This document shows, in pieces, positions 1-11,887 of a DNA stretch of 64,000 bases. Every line of letters starts with the position of its first letter. Within the stretch, counting starts at the first letter, position 1. Source of the stretch: Casuarius casuarius. Its lineage: Eukaryota > Chordata > Aves > Casuariiformes > Casuariidae. The stretch covers positions 3,413,423 through 3,477,422 of the forward strand of contig PTFA01000042.1 of NCBI GenBank assembly GCA_003342895.1, read 5' to 3'. The position numbers and the translations under genes are program-made. The notes beneath the pieces are model-generated. The model was given only the letters and a program-made list of their open reading frames with translations. It was not told where the DNA came from and ran no database searches.

Positions 1-2944
1 GTTTGCTTAATCTATCTTACCACAGCATATCCTTTAGAAGCCTCAAGTCTCTCACTGAGATTTCTCCAGCTAGAATAATGTTGGCAAAATGCCTTTCTTA
101 TTTAAATATGGCTCTTGAGGCCTTTTTTGCAGTCTGCTGAAACAGGCTTCGAGGGATGTAAAGAAATATATTGTATTACCTGTTTGTCCTCAGACATTTT
201 GGATAAAACACCAGTCCTGTCAATCAGGTTCAGACATGCCACACCCTCCTCTGCAGGAATATCCACATGGACTGTTTTGTAAATTTGGTATTAACGAGAC
301 TATTCATATAGAGAATTAATTCATATTAATTATGAGAAGGTTCTCTTCGGTGAAAAGAAGTTTTTGATTTTTAACTAATCAGATAATGCCTACAGAGAAA
401 GCCACAGTGATATCAACACCAATATATCAATTACACTGAAATCAGGGGAAGTGCATTATCAGAAAGAGACACAGGAAATTAACTGGAAGAAAAAAGGTGC
501 CACGCTAACAGATCACAACTCCGCTGTTGACACTCAGATACAGAACAAGTGAAGAAAGAAGGACGGTGGTCATTACGATGCACTTTGTGCTGTCAGGGTG
601 TGTTATGTGGCCTTTGAGCCCACCTGCAGGCTGTAGCGTCGTGGCAAAACCGCTGAGAGTTAATTAGAAAAATACTAGTTGCTCAAGAGTCTTAGGGCCT
701 CGGTGCATTGCCTCCCAGAGAAAAGTCAAAAATGCACATTTAGCACCAACTTTGCAGTGCATTGATATGGCTGTATGTCTTCCAGTTCTAGGGCCAGCAC
801 AATTTTCATTAGCTTGAGCATCTGTGCGCTGTTCTCCACTACATTGAACAGACATGTCTCTAGCTACATGAGGAGGTGGACAGAGCTTTTGTAGGCTGAG
901 CACGTAGGTAGGCTCTGTCCCTTACAGTCCACTTATGTTCAGCTACCTAGGTCCTTTCCGAATCTGGCCCTTATATTAATGAAGTATATTCTTCTGCAGA
1001 ACTCTTCTTCTGAAAGTCCCCCAATAATCAAGAACTTCGAAAAAAAATTCTTTTTTAAAAGTTTGAAAGCACGTGTCTTTCAAAAGAAGCCAAGGCATGA
1101 ACAGACGGTCTTGACAACCCTGTCACTACAGAAATGGCAACCTCTGCAAAGCCTGCAACACACGATACAGGTGAAAAGGCAGGTTTGTATTTTGCCTTAT
1201 TCTTCAGAGGTACTTCTTGTGGCAGTGAGGCTCTGTAGATGGCCTCTGATTTTGTACCCTCACACCTGCAATACCCTTTCTGAGTGCCCAGCACCAGCAA
1301 GGTCTAGAAAAGGAATCTGCATGACTGTAGAAAGTGGATCGTGCATCTGGCTCATTTTTCCAGTTGTGGAAGTTTGATCTCATTGCTACGACTAATACAA
1401 GAACTGTTAGATGTTGTGAATCACCCACTACTACGTTCAACACCATCACTGAAATGATGGAAAAGATCCTTGGAGTAATATGTGACAAAAACCTTTCAAT
1501 CCTAGAAGCTACCAACAGCGAGTACGTTGATGAAAATGTGTGTCTTTGTATATACCTCAGACCTAATGTCACCAAGATGACTCCTATGGACATTAGAGAG
1601 AACACAAAGAGTAAGTATCCACTTGAATTTGAGTATTTCGGTGTTTATGCTATACAACTCCAGGTCCAAAACCAAGATATAATATGCAGACAGATATTTG
1701 AAAAGGTGAACTATTTTTTGAGCCATTTTTGCTTTTCTTGTGTTACCCTGTGATAAACTCAGGTTCGAACAGGCTCTGGAAAAAGCGTATGGAAGCAGTA
1801 AGTGTCTAAAAGAGCACAGAGAGACTCTGTAAGCGTCTCTGTGCAACTTCCATGCTGCACTTGTAGCTTATTTTAAAAACAGGGATATAACAATTATACA
1901 GAAAATTTAATGGCTGAGCATGTTTCATAGAAGAAAGTGATGACTACTTCAGCTGTTTTGCTTGTTTGCACCTTAAAATTTACACCATCTTGACAGAAAC
2001 CGTATCTTATCCACACTCTCTTTGCCAGATACTCTACTTATATACCGTGCTATGTTCAAGTGCAGAACAAGTACTATCAGCTTCTTGTTTAACCTTCTAC
2101 ACTTGGTAAGGAACTGATTTAATTTTTTTAGACATAACGCAGATAATTATTTGGGAAAACCAGGACCTAGAGTTTCCTGTGGCAGGTTTCTCAGCATGTG
2201 TGGCAGATCTGTGCCTGCTGCTGGTTAAGGGCAAAATATTCCTCACCAATTAGCAGGCTGATTATAAGACTTGAAAAAGGCAAAACAATGATAGAAACAT
2301 GTTAATACTTATTTGTGCACTCAAATATCTTTCCCTGTTTTAGCACTGGGGCCAGCTGGAAAATACATGCACAGTCTTTCTGAGACTGGCCTTGCTAACT
2401 TTTTGGAATCAGCCTTCTGGGTAGACTCTTTATCCTCAAAAAAATCCAAATAAATGAACAAACAGATCATAATTCCTGGCTCCCACAGCCTTCCCAACAA
2501 CCTTGCAAATTTTACTTTCTCTGAGAACTAAAGAGAGAGTGACTAAGTAATCAAATCATTACTTCACTGCTGCTTCACTAGCAATATTCCAATTTTTGGA
2601 AATTATTATTATTATCACCAGAAATAAGTTATGAACAAATTAAAAAAGACCCAAAGGAGAAGTGAAAACATCAGTAACATATATGTAGTCCTTTTCTTTT
2701 TCTTTGAAGCCCACTACACCAACCCCAATGCTTGCATTTAGGTTCTCCTTGTCAAGCATATGGGATTATTACGGGGAATTAAGACATTTACTGTTTGTGC
2801 TTTCTTTTGATACAATATTCTGCTTTATTTCCTCAGGCCTCTGTCATTATTTGTTCTTGTCCCTATCACTTGAACTCATAAAGACATTAATGACAAATAT
2901 CTTTAGAAAAAGCAGTATAAAAAAGCTTGAAAATAGACATTTAC
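1..2944 (-). other. HLCS: HLCS intron (partial), downstream of the 115-nt exon
   Basis: This AT-rich sequence follows the donor at 2944-2943 on the minus strand. I searched it for the next HLCS exon, which in human begins CGFNVTNSNP, and did not find it. No recognised repeat was seen. The patch from about 970 to 1850 has few stop codons, with overlapping open frames of 81 to 139 codons on both strands; none is recognised (see findings). The rest shows only short homopolymer runs. Confidence 0.8.
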
Positions 2945-3059
2945 CAATAAGTACATGGAATGTTGTTTCAATAAGTGTAGAGTTTACCAGAACTCCACCA
3001 AGCTTCATAAGATCGCTGTAGTAAATATCATTTGGCCATTTTACTCGCAGTTCAATATC
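2945..3059 (-). CDS. HLCS: HLCS internal coding exon (115 nt), WPND and KxGG active-site motifs
   Basis: This exon encodes 38 whole codons plus one base, beginning [19 protein letters not shown] and continuing [19 protein letters not shown]. The human counterpart is [19 protein letters not shown] followed by [20 protein letters not shown] (about residues 561-599). It contains the WPND motif, whose aspartate matches human D571, and the K-L-G-G-V-L-V stretch, whose lysine and two glycines match K579, G581 and G582. These residues line the biotin and ATP pocket in this family. The acceptor is a T-rich tract ending TTTTTTAG; the donor is GTAAAT. It ends one base into a glycine codon. The part after the pocket ([12 protein letters not shown]) is less conserved than the rest. 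The next exon, expected to begin near human CGFNV, is not seen in 1-2944 and probably lies left of the window. Confidence 0.97.
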
Positions 3060-6000
3060 CTAAAAAACCAAAAACATATACATTTAGAAACACTTTGTTC
3101 TCTGATATTGCCTTTAAGAACACAGCTTATTCATCACTTCATATTCTACATTTTCTGTACCTCTTTGCCACACCGAATGTGATACTGCCAGCTCTTCATA
3201 ATAAGAACGTATGCAAGTGTTCCCCAAGCATTACTGACCAAGTCATAGTTACACAGTTACATGGTTTACTATGGAGCTATTGGAGAAAAGTGACTATCTA
3301 GTAAAAAAACAATTATTGTAGATAATAATAGCTTAGAGCAGCCAAAAGAGGGACTAGAGATACTTAATAGAGCCTTTCCATCTCCAAATTGTAAGGTTTT
3401 ATAGAATTCATTTAATTCATTCATGAGTGCCTACTAAGGATTTGAAAAGATATATTCAAGAAAGACGAAAACTGTGGCAGCAATTACAGATCTGATAAAC
3501 AATCAGAGTAAGTCCACAATAACACCAACGCTGTATGTGAGGACCCTTGCAGGAACCAGACACGGAGACAATGACATCTTGAATTTCAGAAAGGAAATCC
3601 AGCAGACAGGAGAAATTCCAGTTCACAACTATGTAAATACTCCACAAACGTCCTAAAAATATTCACGCTTTCGGCAGCTATGCTCAAGCAACGCTGTGGA
3701 GCTGGAAACACAAACTGTGCTGTGTGACACCATTCCATTCCAGTGCAATAGAGAGGTTTTTGTTGAAAGCACAGAACTGAACTGAACTTTGCACCGGCTA
3801 CTTAAACACAAAAAGAAAGCAAATGTGCTTCCTGGAGTTTGAAAAACTGCATATGACTGTATCCCAAGAGGCAAATTATGGGAGGTGCTCCAGGACTACA
3901 AGAGTTGCACTCCCCCCTATTGTAGATTATGAAATCCCTTTACAGGATGTGTGAAAACTGCACCTGGGTCCATGGCTACTTTCCTGACAGATTTAAAGGC
4001 CAGAGAGGAATCCATTATACCTACAGTGATAGGAAACACTAACTGATTTTGCTATCAAAGAGCTCTAAGTGAGCATCACCAATTCATATTCATTACAGAA
4101 AACAACTTGACTCTTCACACTGCGAAAGCATTTACAGAGGACTCCTGAGACATACAAAGTATCCCACAGTTAAACAGCATTATCAGTGTTAAGAGATCCT
4201 CCGAAGGCACCCAAAGGAGAGGTCACTGTTCTTCCTGCAAATTAATTGCAGTATATTCAGTAGATCGTATTTAAGGAAAAACACACCTGTAAGACACCAG
4301 ACACTTAGTACTGCAAAAGAAGTGATGAGCAAGCATGGAGAACAACCAAGTCAATCAGGTATTTTCATGCCATAATCTTCACAGTGGTGACCTGAGTTGT
4401 TTGTCACAAAACAGAGTGACGTGATAAGGCACTGCACAACTATCAGTGTATCAAAGAAATTATGAGGAGGTTACAAAATGCAGTGAGAGTGGAGCACATT
4501 CTTATTTTCACTTACTAGAGAGAGATTTTTCCTGTTCTCAGAACAGGAAAGCAAAAAGTCCTCTGGATATAAGGCCCGCTTGTGTTCACAGCACTAACAT
4601 CTGCAAATAAAGCTTATTATTGGAACTATCCGATTTTCTTGCTGAGACTCCAGAGCTGTGCTCAAGGGCCTCAACTGCCGTCTATTTAGAATTGTGGACA
4701 TTAATGACAGAGTCTCACAGATGACGACCGGCGGATAAACTGAGACACAAGCATCTGATGCTTTTGTATGGAAATCCTGAAATGGACTTTGAACGTCATA
4801 AACCACATTACAGCACATTAAAGTAATATTAAGGCTCTGACCTACACCCACAGAGGTAAGGAAATTCGGAGCTAAGAATGAAACCTCAGCTCCAACTTAG
4901 CCCATTGTTTCCAGCTACTGCAGTTTGTACGCCATGTATGTTCATCACACACATAAAGAAAAGCCCTGCATTACCTAGGTGTAAAGGGGAAATACAAGCA
5001 TTGAATTTCAGATAAATCTTTGCATTTCCTTGCTTTAACATAAATCTGAGTCCATTGAAACTGAACATTGTTTTAACCCTTCTCTAGGATTTGATTTCCT
5101 TTCTTATCACAGAAAAAAAGAAAAGAAAAAAAGACTTCTCAACAATGACAAGGAAAACCTTTTCCTTTCCAAGCCTAGGGTGATGGGAAAATTATCAATA
5201 ACCATATATTGGTTTCATTTACCTTTGTGATCACTAACAGCAGAATTCGGTCCTTTCAAATATCCTCTAAGACGATCGCTAGAAGAATTTTTAATGTGTG
5301 TTTCTCTATTGTAAAACAGATTTAATAGCTTTGTCTTGGTCATAACAAACTACTGGAAAGACAGCAAGTATTGAAATAAGTTTGGTAGACCACAGGACAT
5401 GTATTACCGATACATACTATTTTTATATTAATATTTAGTATGTCAGTCACATTTTTCCTCCTGAATGGAATAAAATAAAAAATGCCACAGTACACCAGGG
5501 TAGGCACACGGAAGCAAAAACACCTCAATTCATAAATTAACTCCCTTCCTCAGTCAGGCTCTCATATTTTATACAACTAAGTCCTCTGTCCCTTCTATTT
5601 TAAATAGTTAAATTATTCACTCCTAGCCAAATATTTTATATTGCAAATTTTAGCCTGAAGCATTTTGTTTTTATAGTCAAGTCATGAAGAACTGAAGTTA
5701 GAAGGTTTTAATAGAAAGGCTGACAGACCCGAAACTACAGCAAAGCTACTGGGTGCCACTATAATAAAGTTCATGTGTAAATGTGTATAAGTCATTGATT
5801 TTGTGTAATATAGGAAACATATGCTTTAGTTAACTACTTCTGTAAAATACCGAAGTTTTATAGTTAGCAAATATTAGGAAATGGCAACATTAAAAAGGAG
5901 ATATATGAGGTGAAGAAGACGACTGGTTCTTCATTTTAATACTGATGACAGGACACTTGATTCCCTCTTGAGAGCAATACTCCTAACTTCTTGCTTTAGA

Positions 6001-6481
6001 AATCAGTTTTCAACCTTAAACAAGGGTTGGAAAAATTCTTTAAAAGGGATAAAGTCACCACTGAAACAGCAGCACCAAAAAAAAAAAAAACCAGAAGAGG
6101 ATTTGTCAATTTTATTCATTTTCCCTCCTCCCTTTTCCTCAGCTCTTTCAAAAATCAAAACAAATTAACCCAATTGTTAGACAAACCAAAATTAAACTGT
6201 CTTTACTGCTGAAGCCTGAGTCTTAAGTTTCATCAGATTATGAGTGAAATGAGTGTAGTATTCTTAATCAGCTCGATAGCATACAGTATTCACCATATGT
6301 ACACTAAATCTCTTAATATACATAAACAATTAAGTATGAAGGTTAAATTTATCACTATTTTTTATCACTGTATTAGTGCTGAAGAACTATGTTAGGCATT
6401 CGGTCACTCAACATATTGAGTTAAAATCTACATTTAATGGAAATGGAAACAGGAATTTTGACATAAATTAAAATGAGATAC
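3060..6481 (-). other. HLCS: HLCS intron (3,422 bp, phase 0)
   Basis: This complete intron lies between the 161-nt and 115-nt HLCS exons. It is AT-rich and its only simple-sequence features are short A-runs, for example at 6078-6091 and about 5113-5131. I see no nested gene, no recognised transposon and no strong regulatory motif in it. Confidence 0.88.
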
Positions 6482-6642
6482 CTCATATCCTGGTATTGAT
6501 CTAACTGATTCTACCACGGCCAAGGACACTAGATGTTGAACGAAAGGGATTCTCTGGCCCAGGTTGGAATAGAGAGGAATGGTGATATGTAAAGTGGATA
6601 GTGCACAGCCCACGGGACTGAGCCAAACATTTCCACCACGAC
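6482..6642 (-). CDS. HLCS: HLCS internal coding exon (161 nt), biotin-binding loop
   Basis: This exon carries the glycine-rich loop that wraps biotinyl-AMP in biotin-protein ligases. After two bases that complete a glycine codon it encodes 53 residues beginning [17 protein letters not shown] and ending [13 protein letters not shown]. Human HLCS reads [17 protein letters not shown] at about 508-524, and most of the rest is identical, including [10 protein letters not shown]. The arginine of GRGGN corresponds to human R508 and the second valine of AVVE to V550, both sites of known multiple carboxylase deficiency mutations; both are wild type here. The acceptor is AG after a CT-rich tract (about 6646-6665) and the donor is GTATCT. 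The exon ends in phase 0 and joins the exon at 2945-3059 without disturbing the frame. A short open frame continues into the introns on both sides, but similarity stops at the splice sites. Confidence 0.97.
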
Positions 6643-7646
6643 CTGTGGAGGGGGGAAAAAAGTTAACTTCAACACAAGAAAACAAACATGTATAAGCATT
6701 TTCACTTTGTTAATGCAGACAATAACAAAAGCAAAAGATTTGATGGTATCCATCTGAGAATCTACAGCAAGGCCTGTAAAGGAGTTTCCAAACTAATTTT
6801 GAAAGAAAAATGGTTAAAGTGTAAAGCTTTTCCTTTAAAAAAAAGGCAGGTTTTTAATGAGCACCCTGCTATTCACTTTCTTAAAACATCATGAATGACT
6901 TGCTTCCAGGATTGTCCTGGTATTCTGTAACATATGTTTCAAAAAATTTGCTTTGTTTTTAAGTGTTTTAAAGTGTTATTAAGTATCTTTGTGAAGATAC
7001 TTTGTGTGTATCTACAAATCTGTCCACTTTGTGACTCAACAGGACACAAGCTAGATCTGAGCCAAAAGCCAGGCAACCATTTTCAGGTAGAGCTGCACTC
7101 AGAAGAGCTAGTAGGTTGAGCACTGTGTTATTCTAATCAAATTAGCATGGCTTTTATAACAGAGCTAGCATCTTCCTGGAAATCAGGCAGAAACTGCTTG
7201 TACTTATCTGCAAAAGATTGTGAAAGCCCACAGGACAGTTCAAGACAGTCCTGCAGATGCAAGCGACCTCTAGCTCAGAGCAAGTCAAGACCTAGTCTTG
7301 TTCCAGGAAGTCAGCCAGGAGTTTTGATTTGGAGGTCTGATCTGCATTACACTAAATGTAGCCATGGCAGCTTCCATGACCAGAGAGACTTTCTGGCAGA
7401 AACTAGAAGCCCACTAAATCATTTCTGCAAAAGCCACCTAACATCCTAAAAATGCTTACTTTGGTCTCTAATAACTTAGGTTTCAATTTTGAATCCACAG
7501 TTTAAGTGGGAGAAGAGGGCACTACCATCCAACAGATTATATCAAAAATACTCATCATGTATCTTTAACACAGCTATGTGACATTAAAGTGTCCTACTTC
7601 ATACGTTTAAGATACATTTATTAGCACTAGAAGGAAACATACTGAC
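6643..7646 (-). other. HLCS: HLCS intron (1,004 bp, phase 1)
   Basis: This complete short intron splits a glycine codon of the GKGRGGN loop between the 68-nt and 161-nt exons. Its 5' splice site is GTCAGT and its 3' end has a clear C/T-rich tract. Two chance open frames (6688-6894 and 7147-7449 on the plus strand) are not recognised. Nothing else is seen. Confidence 0.88.
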
Positions 7647-7714
7647 CTTTCCCCTGTGTTTGCCGAACCGCAATTGCTATTAAACCCATCTCCTCAGGCA
7701 ACTTGAACATTAAC
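7647..7714 (-). CDS. HLCS: HLCS internal coding exon (68 nt), start of the conserved catalytic core
   Basis: This exon of holocarboxylase synthetase makes part of the BirA-like biotin-protein ligase domain, which forms biotinyl-AMP and transfers biotin to a lysine of acetyl-CoA, pyruvate, propionyl-CoA and methylcrotonyl-CoA carboxylases. Read on the minus strand it gives 22 whole codons, LMFKLPEEMGLIAIAVRQTQGK in two parts: LMFKLPEEMG then LIAIAVRQTQGK. Human HLCS has the closely similar LMFQTPQEMG / LIVIAARQTEGK at about residues 485-506. One leading base completes a codon from the previous exon (phase 2) and one trailing base opens the glycine codon finished in the next exon (phase 1). The acceptor is strong: AG preceded by a 14-T pyrimidine tract (7726-7739). 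The donor is GTCAGT, with an unusual C at +3. Identification rests on peptide similarity recalled from the family and on the perfect phase fit with the next exon. Confidence 0.93.
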
Positions 7715-8366
7715 CTGCCAATCAGAAAAAAAAAAAAAAGAGCTTATCAGCTGAAACACTGAGCTACTTTCATGAAAATCCACGTTTAAATATAAGGTAA
7801 TATTTTACATAACATTACATTACCATTTATCAATTACCAGTTAACGTTTATTCTTGATCGAAAAGCATTCAAATATTAAAAAAAGATTAACTGAAAAATT
7901 ATCAAGTAAAACATTGCTATATTATGCTGGAAAGAAGTTACAACAGTAGCTCATTTAAGGCGCCTTCTGAAAACACACATTTTATATTTCTCTACATTTG
8001 CTTGAAGTGCTTATTTTTTGTATGTCACTATCTTCAGTAAGTGACAACTAGCAATTCTAGACATTTGTTTCTACTTAAAGCAAATTTTTGTTCATACTAC
8101 AGAATATAACAACAGCAGTTTCTGATTATTTGGAAAACCAATATGGTGGCAATAAAGCAGTTTAAAAGATACACTATCCCCTGAGAACTAATTATGATTT
8201 AACTACAGTAAATAAATCTACACTTTCTGAGAACTCTAGAGAACACTGGCTTATTTTAGGTTTGTGTTCTGCTTTTAAAATAGTTTCACTTAAAAGAATA
8301 CTAACTTTCCTCTGGGGATAAGTAGAAAGTGCACTTTAACACCACCAAATGAGTCAATGCTAGATT

Positions 8367-8387
8367 AAAAAAAAAAAAAAAAAAAAA
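8367..8387. repeat. A21 homopolymer
   Basis: Twenty-one consecutive A residues in the intron. The flanking sequence does not resemble a processed pseudogene or SINE that I know. Confidence 0.95.
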
Positions 8388-9480
8388 CACCACTGTGAGA
8401 ACTTGGTTCAAGACACTTTAATGCAGATCTGAACTGTACCATGATCCTTCTTCATTTCGCACTTTTGCAAAGAGTTATTTAACAATAGATAAAACAGATA
8501 TCCAAGATGTCACCAGCAAGGGAAACCCACAAAGTGATTTAGAGGCTCAACCTCCACTGCTAACACGGCCACAAATACAGTGTTATTTATTCATATAAAA
8601 GTGGTCATCTTGGAGGTAAGTGCGATCCAAATCAGCGGAGTATCACTCGGCTCTCTTTCCTCCGAATTTCAGATGTAGATGGAAGGCATTCCAAGCTCTG
8701 AAACCAAGCAAGTGTCACTGAGCCGAAGGGATCAGCTGCGAGGAGAAGCGTCCCTCTACTGCTGCCTGCCCACAGATGCTTAGGCAGGCAAAAAGTTAAG
8801 GGACTGTTCCTCTGCCCCACTTCACGGTGGAAAAAGAGGACCTCTATTAACTGTTGGGGCTAGATCAGGAGCAAGGCACAAGCAGGGTCCCCAAAGTCTC
8901 AGAATACCTTTCAAATGGCAGACTCTCTCTGTCAATGATCAAAATGGTTATTTCAGGGCCCAGACAAAGGCTGGATCATAAATGCCTTCACTGATTACAA
9001 ATATTTGAAACACAACTGATAGAAACTTTAACAGCCCAATCCTAGAAGAAGCTCAACAGATGTTTTCCCACATTATTACACAATCAGCGAGAGACATTTT
9101 CAAAGAGCAAGAGTGGGAAGATCTCTTTGCCAGTCCCCTTCCATTTCACGTGAAATATAGCTCAATAATTCTTTCCTTTGGACACTATGAACTACTCATT
9201 GAGACTAGGATCATCTATTTACCATCAACCTTTAACATTAAAAGTACACCTCAACTTATGCTGGGACCCAGCAGAAAATCCTAAGTAGTTCTTTATGCCC
9301 CTGTGGCTTCAACGCTGTCTTCTGGGAACAGCAAGACTTCAGTTACAGCACCAAGTTCATCATATTGCAACATGGAAATCTAATTTAAGCTTGGAAGCAC
9401 AGTTACAAGGAGGTTATAGGCTTTGTCAAAAATACACAGATATCTCTTGTTTCTCCATTCATATTTGTTGTTAAATAGGC

Positions 9481-9497
9481 AAAAAAAAAAAAAAAAA
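9481..9497. repeat. A17 homopolymer
   Basis: Seventeen consecutive A residues, with a second A-rich stretch at 9520-9527 and another near 9538-9544. This is a simple sequence run. Confidence 0.95.
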
Positions 9498-11317
9498 GTC
9501 GTGCTGCAATGATGAGAGGAAAAAAAATGAGAGCTAGAAAAAAAGTGATTATGAAACCAAAAGAGGCTTCCAGAACAAAGAGATACGATTAATGGAGCAC
9601 ATGACTGTAGCTATTAGAGGCTTGGCAGCAGCGAACAAGATATTGAACAGAGAGACAGAGTTTGCACTTTAAAGAGCCATGGAGAAATTCTTTAAGACGG
9701 ACACAACACGCGGAAGTTGCTAATACCCAGGTTGATACAGCAAGAGACAGATAGATTTATTTTTACTGCTTCCTCAGATTGCTCTGGAATTACCACAAAG
9801 CCTAAGATAATAAAAAACCACAACTTCTGGACATTGTAAATTCTGTCTGCTTGTTTGTTTCTAGAAGAAACAAATTGTATTTTCCTTACCAGAAAGAGTA
9901 ACTGTACGTGCACTTTTTTACATATTGACTTCCCTTCTTTTCTTTCAACTTAATCAGTTGCAGATTTAACTGTTTTAGTTTACTACAGAGTGACTTAATC
10001 ACAATGTTCACCACATTTTTTTCTTAAATCTTTGTCTTCAAGAAATTCTCTGTTCTTTTCAATGCTCTTCAACCATTTTGCTCTACAAGTTAAGTCAGAA
10101 GACCACACTGAGATACAAGAGGAGGAAAACATGAAACACCTGAAAACAAATTTTCTCATCAGGTGGAATATTAGACAGCACTTATGATTCTAGAAAAAGA
10201 TACTTGGATTTTATATATATTTTTCTTCTCTGCTTTGAACATTTTTGTGGTATTTTCCAAAACGTGAGAAAGGCACTTTTAGTGCTCAAGAATATTAAAG
10301 CAGTTGAAATATTAAGAGAGAGATTCTAGCACTGCTTTTTATACAAATACAAAAAAACCCCTGTAATGCACACTATGAATGCTGTCAAGAGTAATAAACA
10401 GTACTTAATAGGTTTATAGAAATTTCAAGTCCAAGGAGGAATCTGTCTTCATGGCTAGTCAACACAATGACTTTTCTTCCTACGTGAACATAAAATGGGA
10501 ATTGAAACCACAGAAACTATGTTTGAATAATGTTAACGGCCTGACAACTATAAATTTCATTGATGTTGTGGGTTTAAGGTTGAAACTCTCATTAATGCAT
10601 CCTGCTGTGTTACAGTATTGCAGAGGTATTACAAGAGGCAGCATAACATTCCAGATGTTAAAATACCTGGGTACAAGAAGGTAAGTTATGAACAGATTTC
10701 TCCCTTTACTCCAAGTTTCTTGTCTGAAAATCTCACCCTCAAATACATTGTTTACAATTTCTATTTACAGACAATATTATAAAATCAATATAAAAACAAA
10801 CTATGTACTTTTAGTCAAACGGAAAGGAACATGCCCCTTGATCAGTTTCTTATACTATTTTGGACAAGAAGGAGGCCTGAATTCTTGCTTTACTACTTTA
10901 TATCCAGAGCTATAATCCATTATGCCCAGTTTGGAAATGAGCAGTGTACCCACTAATATGTTTCCTTAAGCCCCCACAGACCTCCCTTTCCTTTTCACAA
11001 CCCTCAAGCTACACGATGCTGTGGCTGACTCCAAGAGGTGTGTGCTGAACGGCCTGCCAGGAGGCACGTGAAGATTGGCCAGCTGGCCAAACAGAACAGC
11101 TAACTCCTAAGTCCACATGGCAGTTTTTCCTTAGTGGGAGCACCGATTCAGCTCTCTCTCTTCTACCTGTAAACCTGTTTCCACAAGAAAACACATACCT
11201 GAAAGAGTAGCTCAAACACATGGCAGTCTTCTATGGAACAGAAGACTGAGAAGCTTCTACCTCTGGATTTACCCTTGGTAAGTCCAAGGATAAATCCAAA
11301 AATAGAAGTTTCTCAAT

Positions 11318-11887
11318 CTTGGACTTGGATAAATCATGCCTGACCAACCTGGCTGCCATCGATGATGGAATGACTAAATCTGTGGATGAGGGGAGAGCAG
11401 TGGATGTCATGTACCTTGACTTTAGTAAGGCTTCTGATATGGTCTTTCCCAGCACCCTTATATCCAAGTTTGCCATTGTCGTCTATCTGGGTGGACTACT
11501 AGATAAGCAAAAACTGCCAGGATTTTGGGCTCAAAAAGTAGTGATTAATGGTTTGTACTCTACCTGGAGACTCATTACAATCAGAGCTTCTCGGAGTTTT
11601 ATCCTGACCTATCCTGTTTAATATCTTTACCAGTGACCTGTAGGAGGAGATGGCATGTGCTCTAATCAAGTTTGCAAATGACATAAAACTATGAGGATAA
11701 TTAAGCACTGAAATAGGGTGCCCAGAGAGCCTGTGGAGTATCTCTGGCCTTGGAGGTTTTCAAGACCTGACTGGACAAAGCCCTGAGCAATCTGGTCTGA
11801 ATTCACTGTTGGCTCTGCTTTAAGCAAGAGGTTGAACTAGAAACCTCCAGGCATCCCTTCCAACCTGAGTGATGCTACAGTTCTAAG
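11318..11887 (+). mobile_element. CR1-type LINE fragment with reverse transcriptase remnant and 3' end
   Basis: This is a decayed, internally deleted non-LTR retrotransposon of the CR1 family in sense orientation. The first part (11319-11480) translates in one frame to DLDKSCLTNLAAIDDGM followed by SVDEGRAVDVMYLDFSKA, the conserved reverse transcriptase block in which CR1 elements typically have Q-CLTNL, F-D-VT and GRAVDVVYLDFSKAFD. It continues with degraded text up to KFANDIKL near 11665-11690, corresponding to the FADD catalytic box with one aspartate replaced by asparagine, then a stop. After a deletion it jumps at about 11715 to the CR1 3' region (GTGCCCAGAGAG-CCTGTGG, GGTTGAACTAGA, CATCCCTTCCAACC) and ends in a degraded copy of the 3' octamer-type tail near 11870-11887. 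It is not functional. The 5' edge is uncertain and may lie up to about 80 bp further left. Confidence 0.88.

Larger units (their letters stand above)
7715..11317 (-). other. HLCS: HLCS large upstream intron, first segment
   Basis: This begins the sequence upstream of the 68-nt HLCS exon. It holds A-runs at 7726-7739 (the pyrimidine tract of the exon acceptor on the minus strand), 8367-8387 and 9481-9497. A slightly GC-richer stretch at about 8620-8830 has a 62-codon open frame on the minus strand that I do not recognise. No exon or repeat family is identified. Confidence 0.65.

Noticed and set aside
1758..1775. AGGTTCGAACAGG, resembling a tRNA B box
   Set aside because: No A box or cloverleaf can be built around it at the right distance.
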